Assembly: GCA_033791105.1 (NCBI GenBank)
Contig: JASJHI010000004.1
Location: 1 to 6,101, forward strand
Reading direction: 5' to 3'
Length of the DNA stretch: 6,101 nt
Origin: JASJHI01 sp033791105
GTDB lineage: Bacteria > Actinomycetota > Acidimicrobiia > Acidimicrobiales > Ilumatobacteraceae
The notes under the pieces are model-generated. The model saw nothing but the letters and a program-made list of their open reading frames with translations. It searched no databases and had not been told where the DNA came from. Positions 1-4,765 of the stretch are shown one piece after another. The position numbers were made by a program, and so were the translations under genes. The stretch's first letter is position 1. Every line of letters starts with the position of its first letter.

Positions 1-47
1 CGCGGATGATGAGCGCAACCCTGATCCTCGGACAGCCAGACGCATGA
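1..47 (+). CDS. C-terminal end of an upstream gene (partial)
   Basis: An open frame enters from the left edge and ends at TGA 45-47. It gives the C-terminal residues RMMSATLILGQPDA. The stop overlaps the ATG of the next gene (ATGA, 44-47), the usual sign of translational coupling in one operon. The visible tail is too short for family assignment. DUF35 zinc-ribbon proteins like the downstream one very often sit next to a thiolase or lipid-transfer-type acetyl-CoA acetyltransferase, so that is the natural guess, but it rests on gene-neighbourhood knowledge and not on these 14 residues. Confidence 0.5.
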   Translation, partial: RMMSATLILGQPDA

Positions 48-466
48 GCGGCGAACCGCACCTGCCGACTCGGCCCGCACGGCGGACCGTGGAGACCGAG
101 GAGTTCTGGGATGGCTGCGCCGACGGGCGGCTCCTGCTGCCGCAATGCGACGAGTGTGGCGACTCCTTCTGGTACCCGCGTCTCGTGTGTCCGTTCTGCG
201 GGTCCCAGTCCGTGCACTACGCCGAGTCGAGCGGGCTCGGGACCGTGTACAGCTTCACCGTGATCCGCCGGGGTTCCGGGCCCTTCCGCGAGCGGGCTCC
301 GTACGTGCTTGCAATGATCCAGCTCGACGACGGTCCGATCATGATGAGCAATGTCGTGGGAGCGGACCCCCAGAACATCGCGATCGACATGCCGGTGCAG
401 GTGATCTTCGAGCGGGCGGGAGATGACGGCGAGGACGCGATCCCCCGCTTTGTCCCGCGTCAGTGA
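44..466 (+). CDS. DUF35-type Zn-ribbon/OB-fold acyl-CoA-binding protein
   Basis: This 140-residue protein matches the two-part layout of the DUF35 family, whose usual length is about 130-150. An N-terminal helix (EEFWDGCADGRLLLPQC, about 19-35) leads into a rubredoxin-like zinc ribbon with C35-x2-C38 and C49-x2-C52. An OB-fold follows at about 60-135, with the typical stretch GLGTVYSFTVIRRG and the PYVLAMIQLDDGP strand. Known family members bind acyl-CoA and act as partners of thiolases, ketoacyl-CoA synthases or hydratases in steroid side-chain, fatty-acid or polyketide pathways, in the cytoplasm. The start is set by the ATGA overlap with the preceding gene; no convincing ribosome binding site is seen, so translation is probably coupled. 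All four zinc-binding cysteines are present, so it looks functional. The actual substrate cannot be told because the partner gene lies outside the window. Confidence 0.93.
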   Translation: MSGEPHLPTRPARRTVETEEFWDGCADGRLLLPQCDECGDSFWYPRLVCPFCGSQSVHYAESSGLGTVYSFTVIRRGSGPFRERAPYVLAMIQLDDGPIMMSNVVGADPQNIAIDMPVQVIFERAGDDGEDAIPRFVPRQ

Positions 467-529
467 ACGCGTTTGCCTCGAGCGCGAGAGGATCGTCGGA
501 ACTCTGTCGTCTACCCGGAGGGCCGCCGC

Positions 530-535
530 TAGCAT
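530..535 (+). promoter_or_regulatory. candidate -10 element for the tRNA-Thr gene
   Basis: The hexamer TAGCAT fits the TAnnnT form of actinobacterial -10 boxes and ends 10 bases before the first base of the mature tRNA. A transcript from here would have a very short 5' leader. No good -35 box is found 16-18 bases upstream, so this is only a candidate. Alternatively, the tRNA could be read through from the upstream operon. Confidence 0.3.
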
Positions 536-545
536 CGCTGTCTGC

Positions 546-621
546 GCCCAGATAGCTCAGATGGCAGAGCAACGCATTCGTAATGCGTAGGTCGCGAGTT
601 CGATTCTCGCTCTGGGCTCCA
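546..621 (+). tRNA. tRNA-Thr (anticodon CGT), CCA encoded
   Basis: A full cloverleaf can be folded by hand. The acceptor stem is GCCCAGA (546-552) with TCTGGGC (611-617), seven perfect pairs. The D stem is GCTC (555-558) with GAGC (567-570). The anticodon stem is ACGCA (572-576) with TGCGT (584-588), enclosing the loop TTCGTAA. The variable loop is AGGTC (589-593). The T stem is GCGAG (594-598) with CTCGC (606-610), around TTCGATT. The anticodon at 579-581 is CGT, which reads ACG, threonine. T618 is the discriminator base, and 619-621 is a genomically encoded CCA. All stems pair without mismatch. It stands alone, with no second tRNA nearby. Confidence 0.97.
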
Positions 622-808
622 CGAATCGCTCATGCCTGGCGATGCCCGATCTGCCAGCTCCCTGGCCGGTGACGTCGGCGTCGACCAGGCCGACGCTCGC
701 GGTGGCAGACGGTGCCGATTCTGGCTAGAGGCCGCCGCATCGGTTCGCTATCGTCCACGGTGAGGACGCTGGGATGGCCATGTCCTCAATCTCGAGAAGG
801 AGACCGCA
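622..808 (+). other. non-coding leader between tRNA and membrane-protein operon
   Basis: No convincing gene lies here. The segment contains several short inverted repeats: CTGGC 636-640 with GCCAG 653-657, CCTGG 661-665 with CCAGG 685-689, and CGTCGGC 673-679 with GCCGACG 689-695. The last two compete for the same bases, so they are alternatives. None is followed by a T run, so a classical terminator is not supported. A weak -10 candidate, TATCGT at 749-754, has no matching -35. The strong AAGGAG (797-802) six bases before the ATG at 809 is the ribosome binding site of the following gene. Confidence 0.45.
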
Positions 809-1219
809 ATGTCGTATGACATGGAAGAAGGCTCCGGCTACAGCAGTTGGGCTGTGGGGTGGGCCGGGTTCGCTGGTGTGATGCTGGTCGTCCTCGGTGT
901 GTTCGACATCATCCAGGGCCTCGTCGCAGTCATCAACGACGAGTTCTACGTCGTGACACAGGAGTGGGTGTTCGAGTTCGATGTCACCGCCTGGGGCTGG
1001 ATCCATATGATCCTCGGCGTCGTGTTGATCGCGTCGGGCATCGGCATTTTCTCTGGCAACGTCGCCGCCCGCACCGTCGGTGTCATCGTCGCCGCCGTGG
1101 CGATGATCGCCAACTTCGCGTGGCTGCCCTACTACCCGGTGTGGTCGATCATCCTGATCGCCATCAGCATCGCCATCATCTGGGCGCTCACCGCCCACGG
1201 ACGCGATATCGCCAGCTGA
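809..1219 (+). CDS. DUF7144-like four-helix membrane protein
   Basis: This 136-residue protein has a short polar N-terminus and four hydrophobic helices at about 15-42, 60-82, 86-107 and 109-128. It resembles a small actinobacterial membrane family (DUF7144). I recognise the stretches GWAGFAGVMLVVLGVFDIIQ, a short loop with NDEFYVVT, AWGWIHMILGVVLIASGIGI, LPYYPVWSIILIA and a C-terminal ALTAHGRDI. No catalytic residues are apparent and the family function is unknown. The start is well supported: AAGGAG at 797-802 lies six bases upstream of the ATG. The gene is followed after 40 bases by a DUF1269 protein on the same strand, so the two are probably co-transcribed. A role in the envelope or a stress response is a guess from the company these families keep. 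Confidence 0.88.
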   Translation: MSYDMEEGSGYSSWAVGWAGFAGVMLVVLGVFDIIQGLVAVINDEFYVVTQEWVFEFDVTAWGWIHMILGVVLIASGIGIFSGNVAARTVGVIVAAVAMIANFAWLPYYPVWSIILIAISIAIIWALTAHGRDIAS

Positions 1220-1259
1220 GCCACCGGACGAGATTCCGACTACACAAGGAGAACCGAAC

Positions 1260-1784
1260 ATGAGCGAACAGAATCTGGCGTTGTACGTGGCTGCCTATGC
1301 AGACGCGGACGCGGCCAAGCAAGACTTCGATGCACTCAAGGCGGCCGAGGGCGCCGACCTCGATGTCGTCGGAGCCGTCGTCATGAGCCGTGACGCCGAC
1401 GGCAAAGTCGACGTGCTCGAGGCGGGCGACGAGAACGTGGCGGCCGGCGCGTGGATCGGTGGAGGGATTGGCCTCGTCGTCGGTCTCTTCGCCCCGCCGC
1501 TGCTCGCCGCGACCGCGATCGGCGCCGGCATCGGTGCCGTGCTCGGGCACTTCACCAAGAAGCACGAGGAGAAGGAACTGGGCGCCGATCTCGACGAGTA
1601 TTTCCCGCCGAACTCATCGGCCGTCGTGGTTGTCGTCGACAACAAATACCTCGACCGCGTCGGGGCCGCCCTGACCAAGGCGGACAAGAACGTCAGCAAG
1701 GCGATCGATCAGGACGACTACGACAAGCTGTCCAAGGCGATCTCCGACTCCCAGAAGGACGTCGACGACGCCATCGACTCCTGA
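1260..1784 (+). CDS. DUF1269-family glycine-zipper protein
   Basis: This 174-residue protein has the layout of the DUF1269 family of unknown function. An N-terminal alpha/beta domain (about 5-55; LALYVAAYADADAAKQDFDAL, then VVGAVVMSRDADGKVDV) is followed by a glycine-rich hydrophobic segment at about 62-97 (GAWIGGGIGLVVGLFAPP, AIGAGIGAVLGHF). A second charged domain contains SSAVVVVVDNKYLDRV (about 119-134). The tail is rich in Asp and Lys. The spaced glycines in the hydrophobic segment form GxxxG-type zippers, which suggests helix packing in or at the membrane. AAGGAG at 1246-1251 lies eight bases before the ATG and fixes the start. The gene probably forms an operon with the upstream DUF7144-like gene, closed by the hairpin at 1798-1838. 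No enzymatic motif is visible. Confidence 0.9.
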   Translation: MSEQNLALYVAAYADADAAKQDFDALKAAEGADLDVVGAVVMSRDADGKVDVLEAGDENVAAGAWIGGGIGLVVGLFAPPLLAATAIGAGIGAVLGHFTKKHEEKELGADLDEYFPPNSSAVVVVVDNKYLDRVGAALTKADKNVSKAIDQDDYDKLSKAISDSQKDVDDAIDS

Positions 1785-1797
1785 CGCTCCCCGCTGA

Positions 1798-1838
1798 CGA
1801 CCGCCGCCCGGCAACCCGAATTCGCCGGGCGGCGGTCG
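1798..1838 (+). terminator. GC-rich 15-bp hairpin after the DUF1269 gene
   Basis: Bases 1798-1812 pair perfectly with 1824-1838 (15 pairs, nearly all G-C) around the 11-base loop AACCCGAATTC. The hairpin begins 13 bases after the TGA of the DUF1269 gene. No T run follows, as is common for terminators in high-GC actinobacteria. Its position at the end of the plus-strand operon, before the convergent channel gene, fits transcription termination. It could also act for the minus strand, though it lies about 135 bases beyond that gene's stop. Confidence 0.75.
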
Positions 1839-1972
1839 CTCGGGCTACGCAGTCTCCGTCCTCGACGCTTTGTCCTGCGACTCTCCGACGCAGCGTGGCC
1901 ACGAAGATGGTCGGCATCTCGCCTGTCAACCGGACGGAGGCATCCCGACACCGGCCGCCGACGACTGGCTGT

Positions 1973-2305
1973 TCAGCTCTCTCGCCGGCTCTCGACGCGA
2001 CTCGATCGCGCGTACGCGTGCTTCTTCATTCGGGCATCGAGGAATGTGCTGATGATCGAGATGCCCAAGACGATGTAGGCCACCGAGACCAACTTCGCGA
2101 TGTCTGTGTCGGGCGTGAGGTCGCCGAAGCCGACCGTCGTGACGGTGACCACGCAGAAGTAGAACGAGTCGACCATGCTCCAGTCCTCGAGCAGGCTGAA
2201 GATCACCGTGCCGGTGGCGACCAGGAACACCGCACTGGCCGCCAGCACCTTGTAGGTGTGACGTTGGAAGTCGGGGTCCTTGGCGAGGTCGGTCTTGTCG
2301 GTCAT
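1973..2305 (-). CDS. minimal two-helix potassium channel
   Basis: This 110-residue protein has the architecture of a pore-only K+ channel. A first membrane helix lies at about 18-38, and a pore helix beginning DWSMVDSFYFCVVTVT at about 41-56. The selectivity filter TVGFGD is at 57-62, followed by a second helix at about 70-90 (IAKLVSVAYIVLGISIISTFL). The tail is short and basic, with no RCK/TrkA regulatory domain and no voltage sensor. Such subunits are expected to form tetramers that conduct K+ across the plasma membrane. The ATG at 2305 is the first start that keeps the complete channel without the non-homologous upstream extension; the ribosome binding site is weak (GAGG only two bases away). 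It lies 56 bases downstream of the FUSC-family gene on the same strand and is probably co-transcribed with it. The gating signal is not apparent. Confidence 0.92.
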   Translation of the reverse strand: MTDKTDLAKDPDFQRHTYKVLAASAVFLVATGTVIFSLLEDWSMVDSFYFCVVTVTTVGFGDLTPDTDIAKLVSVAYIVLGISIISTFLDARMKKHAYARSSRVESRRES

Positions 2306-2361
2306 GGCCTCATTGTCGTCAACGCGTGGCGGCTGCGGGGACCTCCGATCGGTGTCAGGGT

Positions 2362-3423
2362 TCAGGACGTTGCTGCGATGGTCGCCGACGTTCGGTCGCG
2401 GGTCACCGTCACGAGTACCACCGCCAACGCGATAGCGGTGCCGAGGAGCGTGGACTCGATGCGCTGCCAGCCCGACGAGAACGTGTCCTCCTGGAGGATG
2501 CGCTCGGAGAAGAGCAGCACGCACGTCGTGAAGATCGTCGACACCGTGTAGCTGACGTTCTTGAACGCGATCATCCCGAACCCGGCCAGCAGAAAGGTGA
2601 TCAGCATCGCCGTGGTGCCGGTGTCGAGCCATTGCACGATCACCATCCCGACCAGCACCCCGACGATCGTGCCGATCGTGCGCCGAAGACCGGTCGACCA
2701 GGTCTGGCGGGCGGGCATCTGGAGCACGAGGACCACCGTGAGCACCGCCCACACCGGGTGGTCCTCGAACAAGAGATACCCCGATGCCGTGGCGGCGCCG
2801 ACCGCGACGGCCCGGATCAACGCGAACACGCCGACGTCCGATCGGACGACCTCGCCCACCGCGCTCGCATCGACCCCGGTCTGGACCGAGTGGCCCGCCG
2901 AGTCGTCGCGCGGCTCACCGTCGGAAGGGACCTCGCCGCCGGCGGCGGGCGGGGCCTCACCGTCTCCGGTCCAGCGACCCCCCGCGAGGGAGACAGCCGT
3001 CGAGATCACCCCGCCGGCGACGAACGCCAACGCCATCTCGAGCGGTGACAGGTCGGTCGGCCCGACCATCAGCGTGACGACGGCGAGCAACACCAGGAAC
3101 TGCCCCTCCCCGGCCGCCCTCGACCCCCAGCCGGCAGCGAGCGTGCCGAGATATGTGACCGCTGTCGCGACCAGCGTCACCCACCATGTGCTGTCGCCGC
3201 TCCACGACAGCAGCCCGATCACGACCGCGCCGATCGTCACGAATCGGGCGCGCACGGCCAGGCGTTCGTGCACCGAGTCGGGTTCGTCGAGCGCGCCGAG
3301 GAAAAGCGCACACAGTCCGGCGAGCAAGCCGGCCGGCCCGAGAATCCCGACGAAGACGATGGTCAGGAGGATCCCGAGGGTCCCGATCAGACCCCGCTTG
3401 ACATCGATCGCACTCCAATTCAC
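2362..3423 (-). CDS. FUSC-family membrane protein
   Basis: This 353-residue protein has two hydrophobic halves of about five or six helices each (about 10-148 and 197-342), joined by a polar linker rich in Gly, Asp and Glu (150-196). The second half carries the hallmark of the FUSC family (fusaric acid resistance/aromatic acid exporter-like): HPVWAVLTVVLVLQMPARQTWSTG followed by LRRTIGTIVGVLVG (about 222-259). The opening IDVKRGLIGTLGILL is also typical of actinobacterial members. Family members are linked to efflux of aromatic acids or to envelope functions, but the substrate here is unknown. The start is GTG at 3423; no ribosome binding site precedes it, and a -10-like TAACAT sits 10 bases upstream, so the mRNA may be nearly leaderless. 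The small K+ channel follows after 56 bases. Confidence 0.88.
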   Translation of the reverse strand: MNWSAIDVKRGLIGTLGILLTIVFVGILGPAGLLAGLCALFLGALDEPDSVHERLAVRARFVTIGAVVIGLLSWSGDSTWWVTLVATAVTYLGTLAAGWGSRAAGEGQFLVLLAVVTLMVGPTDLSPLEMALAFVAGGVISTAVSLAGGRWTGDGEAPPAAGGEVPSDGEPRDDSAGHSVQTGVDASAVGEVVRSDVGVFALIRAVAVGAATASGYLLFEDHPVWAVLTVVLVLQMPARQTWSTGLRRTIGTIVGVLVGMVIVQWLDTGTTAMLITFLLAGFGMIAFKNVSYTVSTIFTTCVLLFSERILQEDTFSSGWQRIESTLLGTAIALAVVLVTVTRDRTSATIAATS

Positions 3424-3433
3424 GGCTGCGCCG

Positions 3434-3439
3434 ATGTTA
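3434..3439 (-). promoter_or_regulatory. candidate -10 element, near-leaderless start of the FUSC gene
   Basis: On the minus strand the hexamer TAACAT lies 10 bases before the GTG start at 3423. With the usual 6-7 bases from the -10 box to the transcription start, the 5' leader would be only a few bases. That fits the absence of a Shine-Dalgarno sequence. No clear -35 box was found, so the call is tentative. Confidence 0.3.
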
Positions 3440-3512
3440 TGACAGTCCGCCTACATGCACGACCAGGGAGCCGATTTCGCGTCCGCGAGTCAGGTCCGCG
3501 CCACCGCGCCGA

Positions 3513-4244
3513 TCAGATCGCAGCTACGACGCGAGCAGGTGTGGAATCGCCACTCGACCCCACCAGGGCAAGCCACTCCGGGTAGCTGCTCGACTGACCG
3601 AACTCGGCCGCGAAGTGTTCCAGGCACGAGCCGTCGGCGGCGAGCGCCTGCCACGCCGTGACAATGGCGTGTTCGCGGCTCACCGTCGGCCCGAACGCAG
3701 CGAACGCGAACGTCCACGCCTCGATGCCCCCCACCGTGATGGCCGCAACTTCCGTATCACATCCCGCTCCGATCACTCCACGCTCACCGTCGGACGGCAC
3801 GATCTCGTCGCCGTCCACGGAGAACCGCCGCTTGGTCACGATCTTGCAGACGTCGTGCCACGGCACCTCGCCACCGATGTCGGCGACGCCTTCAGCAGGA
3901 CTCCACTTCCGCCACATCTGGAGTCGACCGGCGAGACCGGCACCCAGCACGAGAAGTTCCCCGACCTCCTGGCGGACCTTGAGCTCCAGCGTCTCACGAA
4001 ACCGAAGCTTCACGCCTCTGTCGCACCGACCGTCCATCCGATACGTGTCGCATCGCTCCTCGACCGCACCCGTCGTCCCGCCACGCGTGAACCAGGCCTC
4101 AACGTTGGTCGGCAGATGCCCCTCAGCGATCCAGCGCAGCTCGGTGGTGTCATCGACCAGCACGCCCCTCGCCCCGGGATCCGCGTCAAGGTCGTCGCCC
4201 CGAGCTACCGTTCCGATCTGCGATCCCTGGTCAGCGATTGTCAC
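3513..4244 (-). CDS. conserved uncharacterised protein, CYTH-like features
   Basis: With the GTG at 4244 this is a 243-residue soluble protein. I recognise it as belonging to an unnamed bacterial family, also seen in cyanobacteria, with conserved patches: TELRWIAEGHLP (about 34-45), EERCDTYRM (62-70), GVKLRFRETLELKVRQ (77-92), RKWSP (112-116), KIVTKRRFSV (134-143), GCDTEV (161-166), WTFAFAAFG (177-185) and SYPEWLAL (220-227). Alternating charged residues on predicted strands (GVKLR, LELKVR, KRRF) recall CYTH-fold proteins, which bind triphosphates in a barrel. That fold is my inference and the canonical ExExK motif is not obvious. The chosen start has GGGAG (4250-4254) five bases upstream. 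Alternatives are ATG 4265, GTG 4313 and the shorter GTG 4163, which would start just before the conserved part; atypical codons before 4190 favour a late start. No partner enzyme is adjacent. Confidence 0.72.
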   Translation of the reverse strand: MTIADQGSQIGTVARGDDLDADPGARGVLVDDTTELRWIAEGHLPTNVEAWFTRGGTTGAVEERCDTYRMDGRCDRGVKLRFRETLELKVRQEVGELLVLGAGLAGRLQMWRKWSPAEGVADIGGEVPWHDVCKIVTKRRFSVDGDEIVPSDGERGVIGAGCDTEVAAITVGGIEAWTFAFAAFGPTVSREHAIVTAWQALAADGSCLEHFAAEFGQSSSYPEWLALVGSSGDSTPARVVAAI

Positions 4245-4249
4245 CTCAA

Positions 4250-4254
4250 CTCCC
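4250..4254 (-). promoter_or_regulatory. ribosome binding site supporting the GTG 4244 start
   Basis: On the minus strand GGGAG is followed by a five-base spacer and GTG at 4244. The two longer in-frame starts (ATG 4265, GTG 4313) have no comparable Shine-Dalgarno sequence at the right distance. This is the main reason for choosing 4244. Confidence 0.45.
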
Positions 4255-4314
4255 AACAATCGCATCCTACGTGTCGCGCGTCTACACACCAAGGGAGTTC
4301 GCCCCTCCGACACG

Positions 4315-4326
4315 TTGACCGGTCAA
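4315..4326. promoter_or_regulatory. 12-bp perfect palindrome, possible operator
   Basis: TTGACCGGTCAA reads the same on both strands and contains the stop codon of the small repeat protein. It sits just upstream of the CYTH-like gene, where a dimeric repressor site would make sense. Each arm also begins with a -35-like TTGACC, but no matching -10 box is found on either strand. No regulator gene is nearby and a 12-bp palindrome can occur by chance. Confidence 0.25.
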
Positions 4327-4499
4327 GCGATCACAGCGAGAGCGCTCAGGTCGCAGCCCGAATCGTCGGCGAGTTTCAGCGCGGACAGGTCGCAGTCCGG
4401 CTCGTCGGTGGATGTCGGCCCTGGCCGGTCCCGGTTCACGAGGAAATGAGCCGGTTTCGGATAGCCAGTCATTGTCATCGCGTCTACCGTTCGGACCAA
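4323..4499 (-). CDS. small protein with tandem 13-residue CDLSAL repeat
   Basis: This 58-residue ORF is not a family I recognise. Translation from TTG 4499 gives a short N-terminal part (MVRTVDAMTMTGYPKPA...), a polar, proline-containing linker, and two adjacent 13-residue units at residues 31-43 (TDEPDCDLSALKL) and 44-56 (ADDSGCDLSALAV), ending IA. It is acidic overall in the repeat part, with one cysteine per unit (C36 and C49). The TTG has an excellent GAGGAG (4506-4511) six bases upstream; ATG at 4478 or 4472 are alternatives without one. Within the CDLSAL block the two copies differ at four bases, all synonymous, including Ser TCC versus AGC, which suggests selection on this reading frame. 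About three quarters of its third codon positions are G/C, somewhat below its neighbours. It lies just upstream of the CYTH-like gene on the same strand, so co-transcription is likely. A peptide precursor or a small binding protein are possible roles; neither is shown. Confidence 0.55.
   Translation of the reverse strand: MVRTVDAMTMTGYPKPAHFLVNRDRPGPTSTDEPDCDLSALKLADDSGCDLSALAVIA
4332..4409 (-). repeat. two tandem 39-bp units inside the small ORF
   Basis: Units at 4371-4409 and 4332-4370 align without gaps at a 39-base spacing, exactly 13 codons. The most similar block covers about 26 bases with five mismatches and includes an identical TGCGACCTG (Cys-Asp-Leu). Similarity fades at the 3' end of each unit. 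The codon-multiple period and synonymous differences point to an internal protein duplication and not to a DNA-level element. Confidence 0.7.
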
Positions 4500-4765
4500 G
4501 CGTCGCTCCTCGCGGCAAACATGAGAGTGGAAGACTCAATTGACGTACGAGACGACCGAATCGGACGACAACACCTTCTCGGAGCGGCGCGGTCTGCTCG
4601 CCGGGCGCTCTTTGTCGACGCCCCGTCGCGACGAGATCATCCGGACTCACTCGGGATCATCACTCCGGCGTCTGAAGCTTGCGGAGTGGCGAGCTGGCAG
4701 GCCGGACAATGGGACCGGTGCGGGCGCCGTTCATCGTGGTGCAATCAACGTGAGTGGAGTGCCAG
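4500..4765. other. intergenic region between divergent gene sets
   Basis: This stretch separates the minus-strand small ORF from the plus-strand membrane gene and should hold both promoters, but no -35/-10 pair is clear. A plus-strand frame from TTG 4540 to TGA 4776 could encode 78 residues (MTYETTESDDNTFSERRG...). It has a weak GGAAG upstream and G/C-rich third positions in its first half. The second half has ordinary non-coding-like codon use and overlaps the start of the next gene, so it is not called as a gene. GGAG at 4756-4759 is the ribosome binding site for the ATG at 4766. Confidence 0.5.
4506..4511 (-). promoter_or_regulatory. ribosome binding site of the small repeat ORF
   Basis: On the minus strand GAGGAG stands six bases before TTG 4499. 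It is one of the best Shine-Dalgarno matches in the window and is what selects TTG over the in-frame ATG codons at 4478 and 4472, which have none. Confidence 0.5.

Noticed and set aside
546..621. tRNA-Thr as an integration site of a mobile element
   Set aside because: No repeat of the tRNA 3' end was found elsewhere in the window, and no integrase or phage-like gene is present.
632..763. 43-residue plus-strand ORF after the tRNA
   Set aside because: There is no ribosome binding site before its ATG, no recognisable sequence, and its codon use is like that of non-coding DNA.
1451..2551. Plus-strand open frame of 366 residues
   Set aside because: It runs through the DUF1269 gene in another frame, the terminator hairpin and the antisense channel gene. 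Its composition is Arg/Asp-rich and shadow-like.
4244..4325. Stop-codon readthrough or a nonsense mutation joining the small ORF and the CYTH-like gene
   Set aside because: The two frames are the same and only TGA 4323-4325 separates them at the longest start, but the intervening codons include AGA, AGG, CGA and TTG and look non-coding. Two separate genes are simpler.
4282..4650. Minus-strand open frame of 122 residues
   Set aside because: Its Arg-rich translation has no recognisable pattern, and it overlaps the small repeat ORF, whose frame shows better coding evidence.
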